A stretch of 64,000 bases of DNA from Isoetes taiwanensis (GCA_021234155.1 JAJEKV010000050.1:10300495-10364494); one strand, 5' to 3'. Positions 48,375-60,658 are shown, counted from the first letter of the stretch. Notes: generated by a model not told the origin, from the letters alone. A program made the numbers and translations.

Positions 48375-49744
48375 AAGAACAATAGGCACATATAGAAAGA
48401 AGTCATTTTTAATGTAAAAAGGAGACTAACTACTCTAATAATAGACATACTCACACATATATAGATCATGCCCCACACATTACACAGCAACTTTAACCAT
48501 GAGGAATCTTTATCTTACAATGTTTAATATGATTGAGCAGCTGATAAAGCTAGAGGAATAAAGAGGAGTGTTAACCAAGTAAAGTTACCTCCTAGGGAGC
48601 AAGTCTGTTAAATCTGACTGTCCTACTCTCTTTACTAAGAGCAGAGAGAGCACATGAGTTCTTCCAACTCAGTTGTACAGCCTAGATTTTTCACAAGCAA
48701 AGTGTCCATTGTCAATGCCAGAAGGATTGAAGCCATAGCCATGCAGGACAAAGCTCATGAATATCATGCCATCAGATCAGATTCAGATTATACCAGAAAG
48801 AATAACCCAAAAAGCACCGGGGAAAAACAAAAGGAAAAGAAAATTGAGACACGGATATCCAGAGCATTGCCAGAAGATATTGGATATGGCAGGAACGAGG
48901 TAACAGATAAATAGATACATCTCGTCTCGTCTGATACATCACACGCTGTTAAAATCCTAAATAAATCTTCACAGCTTTAACAATTATTGAAGACTTGTGG
49001 GTCCTGTGACAAATCCGGCTCCAAATCCGGCATTATACGAAATGGGTTGGCCTCATTCCGGTGTCTGGACAGCCGGACTACAGGGAATGGACATGTGGGG
49101 CAGTGGCAGGGCCAAATTTTGCAGCGCAACAGAGTCTCTGATCACAAAAATTAGTAGCACGTTGCCCTTGATCCAGACAGCCAAGCATTGTCGAGAAAAT
49201 ATTATTTATTCTCGGTATGCTGAGACCGATGTTGGAATATGGAGAATTTATTGTGAGACTTGGCTATGGCGGAAAAATGTGGGTCTGAAAGTCTTTTGTA
49301 GTCTTCTTCTTAACGGCTATGTTTGTGGGTCGTCAGAGAAACTGGGCTTATGGGTCTTTGGGAATGAATCCGACAACGTGATGGCGACCCTTTTGTCGAA
49401 ACCGCATTGGCCTTTTACAGGAGATCCGCACTTCGCATTAGCAAGAGGATATTTCATCCTCTGCCGCTGTTAGATCTTCGCAATAAGCTATGAAGTCTAT
49501 TCAAGCCGTTACATTTTTGTTGATTCCATATACAATGTAAAATACCTGCTCTTTTCTTTCCAAATTCCTGCTCTTTCCACCTGAATCGACTTTGGTTTGT
49601 CCATATACTCTTCCAAATCGTGTTCCTTATCACGCATTTGTCCACACATCTTGAGGGCAAAGACGTCGGATTTCTCCATATTCTTTCCAGGTCGAGTTCC
49701 CCTTTGCACAGGGCAGAACAGTAGAATTCAATCCATTCTGTAAA
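48375..49744. other. upstream region of the subtilase gene with two unassigned frames
   Basis: Two plus-strand frames, 48655-48914 (86 codons, lysine-rich end) and about 49045-49473 (around 140 codons from its first ATG), match no family I know. There is no sign of splicing into the downstream gene. They may be chance frames. Confidence 0.35.
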
Positions 49745-52700
49745 ATGAATTCAAGGATGTGGATGCTGCAGATTCTGATTTTTGCAATGTGTAACCTTTC
49801 TCAAACCCTTGCCAAGTCTGATGTTTATATGGTGCTAATGGAAGAGGATTCTGGCATAGATTTTAAAGGATCTGCCTCGGATTTAGCTACAGAAACCCAA
49901 GCTCTTGGACTCGAGATTGACAAAACAAGGTATGCTGCATAAAGAATGTTTCCGACCAGATTTTAAGCTGAACTAACTAACATGTCAGATTTTGCCATGT
50001 TTTTACTCAATCACAAAAGCCTGATCAGATTTTAACGTGTACAATGCAGCAGAGACCTATCTATGCTCTATGCGACCTATTTAGCAGCACGGCATGACAA
50101 TTTTCTGCAGGAGGCACAACCATGTTCTCAACGGATTTGCAGTGCATATAACAGCTGAGCAGGTAAATATTTGCTTGCCATTCCTTGCAAAACTTACCCC
50201 TGCAAAAATCTTTAGTAACATCACAAATCTGCCAATGTTTCAAAAGGCAGGCATATTGGAGAAAAAACCAGGAGTCAAGCTTGTGGAGAAGGATCAAACT
50301 ATACAGGAGCAGAATCTATGCCAATCTATGCTGGGGAAGGGGTAGTGATTGGCATTATTGATACAGGAATTGATCCTTCTCATCCAAGCTTTTCTGGCGT
50401 TGCGAATCCGCCGTATGGACCTGTAACAAAGTATAAAGGACGTTGTGAAACTGCCCAAGAAGGATCTGTTCCATTTTGCAATGGAAAAATCGTGGGTGCC
50501 CAGCATTTTGCAGCGGCCGCCATAGCTGGTGGTAACCTGAATGCTTCTTCAGACTATGATTCTCCTTTTGATGGAGATGGACATGGAACGTAAGCCCCCT
50601 TTGCTTTCAAGTACTCAGAACTGAAACTTTTGATACCAAAACAATTCTTATGTTTTATCTTCAGGCATACTGCCTCAATAGCAGCAGGCAATCATAATGT
50701 TCCTGTTATGCTGGATGGCTTCTTTTATGGCAATGCTAGTGGCATGGCTCCTCGTGCTCGGTCTCTTATTCTTCCTCTGAATAGAATTACTCTCTTTTCT
50801 TGTCAAATAGAGAATACTTCTTACTCTTCCTCTTCTAATATATTGTTTCAGACTGGCCATCTATAAGGCTCTCTACAGACAATTTGGTGGATACGTATCT
50901 GATGTTGTAGCAGCTATTGATAAGGTAGAGATCCTTCTCACATTAGTTTCTAACTGCAGTTCAACTGAAATTAAACTTACAGGTCTCTTTTCCTTGAACC
51001 CAGATTTATTCAGATCATCTCTAAGATCCAATCCTTAATAAGGAACTAATCTGTGACTTTCATTGGCAGGCTGTGCAGGATGGGGTTGATATCTTAAGTC
51101 TCTCTGTGGGTCCTAACAGCCCCTCTAGCTCCAGCAGTGCAACATTTTTGAACGTGTTTGATGTTGCACTCCTTTCAGCAGTAAAGGCAGGTGTTTTTGT
51201 TGTGCAAGCTGCTGGTAATGGTGGCCCATATCCAAGAACTATTGTCTCCTTCAGTCCCTGGATTACATCAGTCGGGGCAGGTATTGATGATAGAAGCTAT
51301 CCAAACCATATTCAACTTGGAAATGGGGTGAAGTTCGTTGGAGTTGGCCTCTCACGTGAGTGTTTACTTGATTGCTTAGAAGAATTAAATTGTTTTGTTT
51401 CAATCAATTCATAACGTGACATCCTTCGAACAGCTGCCACCCCTGATAGCAAAATGTACCAGTTAGTGCTAGCTAAAGATGCAGTTGGCAACAAGTCTGA
51501 TTACTTCTTCAGTCCAAATGATTGCCAGGATCCCAGCCTTTTCAACAGAAATTTGGTCGAAGGAAAGATTCTAATATGCACTTACTCATTTAGTTTTATA
51601 TTTGGTGGAGCTACTATTTCAAAAGTTGCATCAACAACTGCAAACTTGAATGCTGTTGGTTTTGTTCTTGCTGTGGAGTCCAATATGGCAGGAAGCAAGT
51701 TTCAACCTGTGCCTGTACCAGTGCCAGGAATTGTGATCACGAGCCACAATGATTCTTTGGTATGTTAAAACAACAATAATTTTCATGTTGATTATAAGTT
51801 TAAAACATGATGCGACTTGTGCAGAGCTTCTTGGCATATTACAACAAATCTATAACCAGAAATTCAACTGGTGGAGTAACCAAGTTTGGAGGACTAGCAA
51901 GCATAGGAAATGGACAACAAGCTGTCTATACTGGTTCATCACTTCACGTGGCACTTTACTCGTCAAGGGGCCCTGATGTAAGGAACTTCGCGTTTCAAGA
52001 CGCTGATATATTGAAGCCAAACATTCTGGCTCCAGGGTCGATGATCTGGGGTGCTTGGACACCAGGCGGTACTGATGAGTCAAACTTCCAAGGTAAGGGG
52101 CAGGTTATTGTAATTTTCAGAACAACCAAAGTATATGCTAATGTCTTGTTATACCCTCACTAGGGAAGAAGTTTGCTATGGTATCAGGAACAAGCATGGC
52201 AACTCCTCATGTGGCTGGCATTGCAGCACTGTTGAAGCAACATAATCCAAATTGGAGTCCAGCTGGTATATCTTCTGCTTTGATGACCACTGCATCAGTT
52301 CAGGATCATCAAGGAGGCCCATTGCTTGCACAGCATCAGATGGGATCTACCAATTCTCTATTAGAACCAGCCACGCCATTTGATTATGGAGCTGGCGCTA
52401 TCAATCCTACTGCTGCCCTCGATCCAGGACTGATTTTCGATGCAGGTCTTACACACAACTTTATTTTCTTGAATTTCGATAGTAATTTGTTTAATTCCAA
52501 GTAGCTTGTCCATTTTTACTTCCAAGTAGCTTTTCTATTTTTCTTCAATTGAGAACACTATCTTAGATTTTGAAAAACTCACTAGAGTTATCTTATGCAT
52601 ATGCAGCATATGGAGACTATACAAGGTTTCTCTGTTCTGTGCCTGGAATTGATAAAAGGTCAGTTTTTAATGTCACCAAAGTAACCTGTGGAAGTGATTC

Positions 52701-53025
52701 TGGGCAAATGTCGGATCTCAATTTACCATCTATCACCATTGCAAGCCTGAATGTTTCTAGAAAAGTTCCTCGAATTGTGACAAATGTAGCAGATACAGAG
52801 ACATATGATGCTTCCTATGTAGCACCTACTGGAGTAATCATGGCCATTACCCCCAAATCATTTACTATCAGCAAAGGGCAATCAATTTCTTTTGTGGTGC
52901 TCCTACAAGCTGCAAGTACATCAGAAAACTTCAGTTTTGGAGAACTTCGATTGATTGGATCTAAAGGGCACGTTGTTCGAGTTCCCATATCCATAATGAG
53001 GACACAGGCATATATTTATAAATGA
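49745..53025 (+). pseudogene. SBT2-type subtilisin-like serine protease, frame broken at the prodomain junction
   Basis: Exons: 49745-49929 (signal peptide, start of the I9 prodomain), 50111-50162, 50247-about 50310, about 50318-50589, 50665-50760, 50852-50924, 51070-51355, 51434-51759, 51825-52092, 52164-52445 and 52607-53025. From 50318 on, all exons join in frame. Catalytic Asp is at 50360 (GIIDTGID), His at 50582 (GDGHGTHT), oxyanion Asn at 51217 (AAGNGGP) and Ser at 52193 (SGTSMATPH). A PA domain lies in 51434-51759 and the C-terminal fibronectin-like part in the last exon. Phrases such as VGPNSP, FQDADILKPNILAPGS and [10 protein letters not shown] point to the SBT2 subfamily. The prodomain exon (KKPGVKLVEKDQTIQ) ends in another frame, and about 25 residues around the usual THTPxFLGLP are missing. 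A remnant (YLAARHDNFLQ) lies in intron 1. As read, no active secreted protease can be made. Confidence 0.9.
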
Positions 53026-54650
53026 CATGACTACTCAAAGAGCTTTATGTACAGTTCTAACATCCCAGAAAAGCAGCTGTAATATTATGGTGTATATTAG
53101 AAGCAGAGTTATATATACCTGACACAAAGAGAATAAGAATACCCGAGATCTTTCTACACTGAGACAAGCCTGACCTCAAGCATGCTTTTATGTGCAAGTT
53201 CATATGATGTAAATGCTGTTTTCAATGAAGTATTTGCAATCAGACTGATCATAGAGTTTTATGGAAATAGTGACTTCAATAAAACAACTTGAACTTTTTC
53301 CCACATATTCCAACGAACATCAACTGAATTCTACACAGTGAATTCATGAACTGACATATTTTAAACTGGATCACAATAAAATTTTCCACATTTGCTATGC
53401 AAAAGTTGTTACAAGGGAGTGTGTTGAACACCCAAACTTGAAAAATGTATCTAACTAGTTCAATATCTGTTTTTAGTACAATGGCGAGAAAGTATCCTCG
53501 CACCATCTAAATGCATTCGTTAATAAGATGAAATTTCTAAAAGATCCTCCTGACCATATCAAAATTTACCATTATGCATACATAAGAAGCTTGCCAAAAA
53601 CTGAACCCCCTTGCAGACCCCAGTTTTCAAACACTGTACCCTGAGGAATTTCTTTTTGTTCAACTTCTAAGCATTTTCAAATGGGTTTACGCGTACCTGA
53701 ATAGAAGATCTGATACCTTTTGAAAACTGAAAACCTTGAATTGTCGGCAAAATAAGGTACGCTTGTCCCCGTCACAAAAGTTGCCCCTCCACCATCCAAC
53801 AGCGGAGAATGGAACAGTTTTATTCTTTGGATCTAGAAAATCGACAACAGCTAAGGGACTGGCCCATATTTCCAGTTAACACAGCGTGCCCATAACCTTT
53901 AGCCTAGTAAACCTTTAGCCCATAACCTTTGCAATTGATTGTGCAACCATTTTTAACTACAACATTCAAAATATGGTAATAAGCTGCTCTCTTCAATTTT
54001 TGTAGGGCCTAGAGTTAAGAAAAAAGCATCTTTGCCAACTTGGGATACTTATCCAATCTTTTTAAGGTGCTCATTGAAGAGAATTCTGACATTGGCAAAT
54101 CTTATCATCCACGTATTTAATGCTAAACCACAATTAATAGTACTAGCTTCCACATCCTTTCGCTTTCAATGTTTCACCTTAGCGCACTTAAAGGGGCCAG
54201 GCCATGTCCAATTTGACACCATTGGCCAACCTAATCTTCCCAAACATTGAGACCATTGGATTCCCCATAAATCTGGTCATCCAATGGTGTTGTCCCTTTT
54301 TTTTTCCTTTTTCTTTTTTTTTAAGTTCTACATGCAAGCCCTAAGACCCAAGACTCTAAAGCGTGGAAGTTTAAATGGCAAGAACCCTAAAAGTGTCCTT
54401 TTTCGAGAGGGGGGCAGTTCCAAAATTTTAGCAACAAAGACCCAAGGTCAAGTCTCGAGGTGCATCACCCCTTCTAACAATATGGCTTTTAAGGAGGGAA
54501 ACTATAGGACCTATTCTTGAGTCTATAGACCTATTCTTAGTCTTAGATGATCTCTAGAGCCTAAGAACCCTAATCGGTATCACAGACTAATGAATGAACT
54601 CTATTCATATAGATCAGATTAGTTAGAATATATTTAATTCTATTATTTCA
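53026..54650. other. intergenic DNA
   Basis: No gene recognised downstream of the subtilase. A short T-rich tract lies at 54295-54325. Confidence 0.5.
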
Positions 54651-55625
54651 ATTCATGTTGTTATATGATGATGTTTGATATCTCTATGCACACCTTTTGT
54701 GCTTGGGGAAGGGTGGTGGAGACTTAGGTCTATGTTAGAGATGATTCTAGAATAGCCCTCATTAATTCCCAAATAAAGGCATGTGCATAGACCCCACTTG
54801 GTTGTGGGTGGTGGACTTGGATTGGCTAATAATGAAGACTTGTTCGACTGCAGTTGATCCCTTCGCGAGCTATGTCTATGACGTAAAAATACACCTTCCT
54901 TCCTTCCTTCCTCGGGGGGTGGCATGTGCTAGGCCTAATAGCTTGTCCCAGCATCTTGGCAAAGATATGGCCTCGATGCCTCCGACGTGATGCATTACCC
55001 CAATGGGGTTAAGTCGTGTAGGGGCATGGGGGAGAACCATGACCCTCTAGCCACCTGCAGTTGGCATGTACTTCTGGAAGAGATTAGTCTCCTCCTGTAA
55101 TCATAGATTAGTCTCCTCCTGTAATCATCGGGCCAGGGGAGATGCAACCCTGGAGTAGTCCCTCAACTATATCTCTGGTAGACTACAGTCAAATCCCAAT
55201 ACTTTTCATCCTATCTACAAAATATGCACAGGAGGGGCAGATGGAGTTGACTATCCAATGGCTATGTTCCTTTGCCAGCACAATGCAATTGTTATGAACT
55301 CTATTTGATTGATCTCTGGAGGACCAAACCATCAGTCAATCTCCATGAGTCTGAGCTTGGATAGATATCCATGTTTTGATATATATTGGATCTGTTTACG
55401 TTGTTATCTGGATTATGGTGATTCCACCCTTCGAGGTGGCTACACTATATTTGTGTTCTATCATGTGCTTATGTTGTATGTGCTTTTGCAGCTAGATCGA
55501 TCCCTCATGTTCGCGAGCTAGTTGTTGGCAAGAGGGAATCTCCTCACGGGAGGGAATCTTTCATTCTTATATGATTGGGGCCATTGTATATGAGTACGGA
55601 ACGTCACAATGGTATTAGAGCGATG
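54650..55625 (+). mobile_element. LTR end with primer-binding site (retrotransposon remnant)
   Basis: At 55610-55621 the sequence TGGTATTAGAGC matches, at 11 of 12 bases, the primer-binding site complementary to the 3' end of plant initiator tRNA-Met. It follows directly on ...gtcacaa, which fits an LTR ending in CA at 55608. The LTR would then occupy the preceding 0.9 kb or so; a TG start near 54657 is possible but unproven. Coding DNA of the retroelement is absent because a LINE fragment begins within 200 bp. A 23-bp tandem duplication (agattagtctcctcctgtaatcat) sits at 55082-55128. Confidence 0.55.
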
Positions 55626-55799
55626 ATCTTGGCAGAACAAGATCGAGCACTGACCATCTGCCCTGTATTAGTCTTTGAATTAAAGTCCCAAGCAAGAACC
55701 ACGAGCAGTGGGAAAATTTTTTTCCTCGAAGATTGGAGTTAGGAGCTAGCGCTAATAGTAATAATTAACTAAGCTAATAGTTAATGAATTGAGTTAAAT

Positions 55800-57300
55800 T
55801 GAATGGTTTTATCGTCTACGGAGACCAATTAGCCTATGGGATCCAATAAGGGAGTGCAGCAGACATATTACTATTCGGATTAAAAAAGCCCCACCCTGAA
55901 GGGTTTTCGAGGGAAAAATCGTGGTAGTAATAAGAATGCTGACAAATATACAAATATACATCATGAAATATATACATGCTAAGTGACTGTCCGAGGACAT
56001 AGATGATATATCCATGGCCTCCTGAAGGTATGTTCCCAGTATCCATACTGAAGCTGTGCTCAATATCACATGTAGCGGCTGGTTGGGCCTGATCAATTCA
56101 GGGTAGCGTGTCCAGATTTGATCATATGATGGGCAGCTCTAAAGAGTGTGACATTCATCTTCACCGGCTCCCACTTGGCAGCACTGACAAAGCATGTCTT
56201 GTCATGGCTCATCAATCCATTTGCCTGTCTTAACTCGGAGATGACGTGCACCTATGCGAATCGAGAAGATGAGTGTGCTTTTTTATGGGAAAATGGGTAT
56301 GCAGGTAGCATTGCTGATCTGGTTGCAGTGTGGGGTTCATATGATACTGGTAATGTGATGCCTTGACCTGTTCAAGGGTACTGACATTCCATAGCTTGTT
56401 AAGAAAGCAAGCATCAAGGTATAAGCTATCATGGCGATCTGTTTCTGTTTGCACCTATAAGAACCTGTGTTCTTACACATTCTATCTGGCTAGCCACTGA
56501 GCTTTTTTTCCTTTTAGCAGGCCTTGAGGAGATGCGGCCCCATTGTGACGATGTAAGCCAGATTGGGGAGACGAGTATTGTCAATGTTGACTACCTTTTA
56601 AAAGTACACAATGTGGCAAACAAAGGCCGCTCTCTGAATAGGCAAGAAATAAATCTCTTGTAACAGGATTTGATACGGGATTTCACTCACAGTGCCCGTG
56701 CTAAGAAGATTTTTTGCACCTGCTCCAAGTCATTCCAGGTAGCAAGGGATGCCATCGGGCCTCATAGAAGAACGTGGTCCACCAAGGCCCTTAATAGATG
56801 CGCAGCTCTGCTCTATGATTATTGTTCTGCATTGCATACAGTGCTTTCTAACTCCCTCCCACTCATAACTGGATGGAAGTGCCCCAATATATTGTAGAAG
56901 GGAACTCCACTCCCAAGTACTTGTAGGTGGGTGTCACCTCTATATTTTGTACCTGGTAAGTGAATGAGAGAGGTCTTGGCTGACGTGAGGATGAAATGAG
57001 GACGATCTTAGTCTTGGCTAGATTGATGCACATGTCAGTGGCCTGACAGAATGTGTCCAGAGCATCTAAATGGGGTTGCACATCCTCTGGAGTGTAAGCT
57101 AGGAGGTCTACATCATCAACATTGAGCTGCCTGATCTGATGCAAAAGTTGAGTTTCGCCGCCCCCATTGCCAGCAAGCCAGCTTTTCAATTGATCAATAT
57201 AAAGCCCAAACAATGTTAGAGAGAAAGGGCATTCCTGACAGACCCCGATACTGCTGTTAAATTGTTGCATGTTAGTTGCAATCGACTGAGCATGTCTCAA
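55800..57300 (-). pseudogene. LINE ORF2 3' half (reverse transcriptase end and C-terminal domain)
   Basis: Frame 57300-56863 reads GVCQECPFSLTLFGLYIDQL, then NVDDVDLLAY (the YADD active site replaced by NVDD), HLDALDTFCQATDMCINLAKTK and YKYLGVEF, all in the order of plant non-LTR reverse transcriptases. Further down, with stops and frame changes, come IPYQILLQEIYFLPIQRAA and then HLRVKTGKW, C-x-x-C, H and C spacing (CQCCQVGAGEDECHTL) and CPSYDQIW, the usual LINE C-terminal zinc-finger-like end. The catalytic motif and frame are lost. The tRNA-Asn array begins 24 bp beyond its upstream end. Confidence 0.85.
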
Positions 57301-57323
57301 GCCTGTAAATTATATATGCTTTG

Positions 57324-57397
57324 GCTGGAGTAGCTCAGTTGGTTAGAGCGTGTGGTTGTTAACCACAAGGTCGGAGATTCAAGCCCTCCCTCTAGCG
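57324..57397 (+). tRNA. tRNA-Asn(GTT), copy 1
   Basis: 74 nt that fold as a cloverleaf: acceptor GCTGGAG/CTCTAGC, D arm GCTC/GAGC, anticodon stem TGTGG/CCACA, loop TTGTTAA with anticodon GTT. The first loop base is T, not C. The T stem has one mismatch (GGAGA against CCTCC), which also alters the B box, so activity is uncertain. Confidence 0.8.
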
Positions 57398-57549
57398 AGC
57401 TCCTATTATTTGGAACGCATTCAATAATGCAAGGAATAGCATCAAGTTCAAGATGTTAAAGTACGTTATAAGTCATACTATGTTTTTGGCTCAATTGGTT
57501 CAGTTATATTATGCTTTGGCTCAAGATGTAGCTTTCGAGTTACTTAGAT

Positions 57550-57612
57550 TTTGGCTCAATTGGTTCACATTAACCACAAGGCCAGGATAGATCCCTCGAG
57601 CTTCCCTCAAGC
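57550..57612 (+). pseudogene. tRNA-Asn remnant
   Basis: The order ttggctcaattggttcacattaaccacaaggccagg keeps traces of the D loop and of the anticodon 3' side, but no cloverleaf can form. Confidence 0.5.
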
Positions 57613-57972
57613 TCTTGTTAGTTAGAAGACATCACATAATGCAAAGGATAGAAATTATGTAATTTAAAGAGTCGTTGCACCAAACCTACCTCTAGCGAGC
57701 TCTTATTACTTAGAAGCCATACCATCATTACAATAGAAGTTATTTAATTTAAACAATATATTGGCACACCATGATCTAGAGAAAAACATTGGAAGTCATA
57801 CTCTGTTTTGGATCCTACGATTTGAAAGGTATCCTATCATCCAAAGAATAGCATCAAGTTGCGTAAGTTACGAAATTTAAACATTTTGTGCACTCAAGAT
57901 TTAAAAGCACACCATAACTCATAATGTGTTTTGGCTAGAGTAGCTCTGCTGGTTCAATTATGTTATGCTTTG

Positions 57973-57989
57973 GCTGGAGTAGCTCAGTT

Positions 57990-58022
<33 letters not shown>

Positions 58023-58046
58023 GAGGTTCAAGCCCTTCCTCTAGCG
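57973..58046 (+). tRNA. tRNA-Asn(GTT), copy 2
   Basis: Same fold as the consensus, with loop CTGTTAA. One T-stem change (CCTTC) gives a G-U pair. It is preceded 40 bp upstream by the half copy ggctagagtagctctgctgg. Confidence 0.9.
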
Positions 58047-58167
58047 AGCTCCTATTATTTAGAACGCATCCAATAATGCAAAGAATAGCATCAAGTTCAA
58101 GACGTTAAAGCACGTTATAAGTCATACTATGTTTTTGGTGCAGTTGGTTCAATTATGTTATGCTTTG

Positions 58168-58241
58168 GCTGGAGTAGCTCAGTTGGTTAGAGCGTGTGGC
58201 TGTTAACCACAAGGCCGGAGGATCAAGCCCTCCCTCTAGCG
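58168..58241 (+). tRNA. tRNA-Asn(GTT), copy 3, altered T loop
   Basis: Cloverleaf and GTT anticodon are present. GGATCAAGC replaces GGTTCAAGC, changing the invariant T54 and weakening the B box for TFIIIC, so it may be a pseudogene. Confidence 0.65.
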
Positions 58242-58346
58242 AGCTCTTATTAGTTAGAAGACATCACATAATGCAAAGGATCAAGTTCAAGTTAAAGTAA
58301 TTTATAAGTCATACTATGTTTTTGTTTGGTTCAATGTTATGCTTTG

Positions 58347-58439
58347 GTTGGAGTAGCTCACTTGGTTAGAGAGCTCTTATTGGTTAGAAGCCATTGGTTG
58401 TTAACCACAAGGCCGGAGGATCAAGCCCTCCCTCTAGCG
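58347..58439 (+). pseudogene. tRNA-Asn pseudogene with internal insertion
   Basis: The 5' half (gttggagtagctcacttggttagag) and the 3' half (gttgttaaccacaagg...ctctagcg) are separated by spacer sequence (agctcttattggttagaagcc), which destroys the fold. Confidence 0.8.
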
Positions 58440-58801
58440 AGCTCTTATTAGTTAGAAGACATCACATAATGCAAAGGATAGAAGTTATGTAATTTAAACA
58501 GTCATTGCACCAAACCTACCTCTAGCGAGCTCTTATTACTTAGAAGCCATACCATCATTACGATAGAAGTTATTTAATTTAAACAATATATTGGCACACA
58601 TGATCTAGAGAAAAACATTGGAAGTCATACTCTGTTTTGGATCCTACGATTTGAAAGATATCCTATCATCCAAAGGATAGCATCAACTTGTGTAAGTTAC
58701 AAAATTTAAACATTTTGTGCACTCAAGATTTAAAAGCACACCATAACTCATAATGTGTTTTGGCTAGAGTAGCTCTGCTGGTTCAATTATGTTATGCTTT
58801 G

Positions 58802-58818
58802 GCTGGAGTAGCTCAGTT

Positions 58819-58851
<33 letters not shown>

Positions 58852-58875
58852 GAGGTTCAAGCCCTCCCTCTAGCG
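58802..58875 (+). tRNA. tRNA-Asn(GTT), copy 5, exact consensus
   Basis: All four stems pair (only the wobble pair G4-U69 in the acceptor), with D loop AGTTGGTTA, anticodon GTT, T loop TTCAAGC and discriminator G. A and B boxes are intact. It is identical to the copies at 59622 and 60279. Confidence 0.95.
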
Positions 58876-59621
58876 AGCTCCTATTATTTAGAACGCATCC
58901 AATAATGCAAAGCATCAAGTTAAAGCACGTTATAAGTCATACTATGTTATTGGTCATTGGTTATGTTTTTGGCATCCAATAATGCATTGGAATAGCATAC
59001 TGCTCAAGGATGTTAAATTTGAAAAGTATCCTATCATCCAAAGGATAGCATCCAAAGGATAGCAAAATCTAGAGAAAAACATTGGAAGTCAGCTCTTATT
59101 ACTTAGATAGAAGTAATGTAATTTAAACAGTCATTGCACCAAACCTACCTCTAGCGAGCTCTTATTACTTAGAAGCCATACCATCATTACGATAGAAGTT
59201 ATTTAATTTAAACAATATATTGGCACACATAATCTAGAGAAAAACATTGGAAGTCATACTGCAAAGGATCCTACGATTTGAATTATGTAAACCTACCTCT
59301 AGCGAAAGAATTTAGAAGCCATACCATTATTACGATAGAAGTTATTTAATTTTATTACTTAGAAGCCATACCATCATTACGATAGAAGTTATTTAATTTA
59401 AACAATATATTGGCACAACATGATCTAGAGAAAAACATTGGAAGTCATATTCTGTTTTGGATCCTACTATTTGAAAGGTATCCTATCATCCAAAGGATAG
59501 CATCAAGTTGCATAAGTTACGAAATTTAAACATTTTGTGCACTCAAGATTTAAAAGCACACCATAACTCATAATGTGTTTTGGCTAGAGTAGCTCTGCTG
59601 GTTCAATTATGTTATGCTTTG

Positions 59622-59638
59622 GCTGGAGTAGCTCAGTT

Positions 59639-59671
<33 letters not shown>

Positions 59672-59695
59672 GAGGTTCAAGCCCTCCCTCTAGCG
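59622..59695 (+). tRNA. tRNA-Asn(GTT), copy 6, exact consensus
   Basis: Identical to the copy at 58802 over its 74 nt. The upstream module ggctagagtagctctgctgg...gttatgcttt is also conserved. Confidence 0.95.
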
Positions 59696-59811
59696 AGCTC
59701 CTATTATTTAGAACGCATCCAATAATGCAAAGAATAACATCAAGTTCAAGACGTTAAAGCACGTTATAAGTCATACTATGTTTTTGGCGCAGTTGGTTCA
59801 ATTATGTTATG

Positions 59812-59866
59812 CTTTAGTAGCTTAGTTGGTTAGAGAGTGGGGCTGTTAACCACAAGGTCGGAGGAT
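59812..59866 (+). pseudogene. tRNA-Asn pseudogene, truncated
   Basis: The acceptor 5' strand is missing (tttagtagcttagttgg), and the 3' end is cut after cggagg, where spacer DNA begins. Confidence 0.8.
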
Positions 59867-60278
59867 AGCAGTTATGTAATTTAAACAGTCATTGCACCAA
59901 ACCTACCTCTAGAGAGCTCTTATTACTTAGAAGCCATACCATCATTACGATAGAAGTTATTTAATTTAAACAATATATTGGCACACATAATCTAGAGAAA
60001 AACATTGGAAGTCAGCTCTTATTACTTAGAAGCCATAGCATCATTACGATAGAAGTTATTTAATTTAAACAATATATTGGCACACATAATCTAGAGAAAA
60101 ACATTGGAAGTCATACTCTGTTTTGGATCCTACGATTTGAAAAGTATCCTATCATCCAAAGGATAGCATCAAGTTGCGAAATTTAAACATTTTGTGCACT
60201 CAAGATTTAAAAGCACACCATAACTCATAATGTGTTTTGGCTAGAGTAGCTCTGCTGGTTCAATTATGTTATGCTTCG

Positions 60279-60295
60279 GCTGGAGTAGCTCAGTT

Positions 60296-60328
<33 letters not shown>

Positions 60329-60352
60329 GAGGTTCAAGCCCTCCCTCTAGCG
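60279..60352 (+). tRNA. tRNA-Asn(GTT), copy 8, exact consensus
   Basis: Identical to the copy at 58802. The upstream base context differs slightly (gcttcg instead of gctttg). Confidence 0.95.
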
Positions 60353-60589
60353 AGCTCCTATTATTTGGAACGCATCCAATAATGCAAGGAATAGCATCAA
60401 GTTATTTGGAACGCATCCAATAATGCAAGGAATAATGAAGGAATAGCATCAAGTTATTTGAATAATCCAATAATGGGAATAGCATCAAGTTCAAGGCGTT
60501 AAAAATCATCCAAATAAGGATACTATGTTGTTGGATTCAAATGTTATGCTTGTTTGGAGTAAAACATTGGTTAGAGGTTAGAAGTCAGG

Positions 60590-60658
60590 CTGGAGTAGCT
60601 TAGTTGGATAGAAGCGTGTGGCTAATTCACCACAAGGTCATTCAAGCCCTCCCTCTAA
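60590..60658 (+). pseudogene. tRNA-Asn pseudogene
   Basis: The anticodon region reads ggctaattcaccac and the T stem 5' strand is deleted (aaggtcattcaagc), so no T arm forms. Confidence 0.8.

Noticed and set aside
48001-48375. 124-codon minus-strand gene
   Set aside because: Cysteine-rich but without a recognisable domain. Its upstream end resembles the 3' end of the LINE at 55800, so a LINE remnant is more likely.
48997-49473. 158-codon frame upstream of the subtilase
   Set aside because: No family resemblance, the in-frame ATG lies 16 codons in, and no splice link to the subtilase. Kept only as part of the intergenic entry.
57324-57397. plastid DNA insertion carrying trnN
   Set aside because: The acceptor and D-arm sequence (GCTGGAG..., GTTGGTTA) is the cytosolic plant tRNA-Asn type. 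It differs from plastid trnN (acceptor TCCTCAG), and no plastid flanking genes are present.
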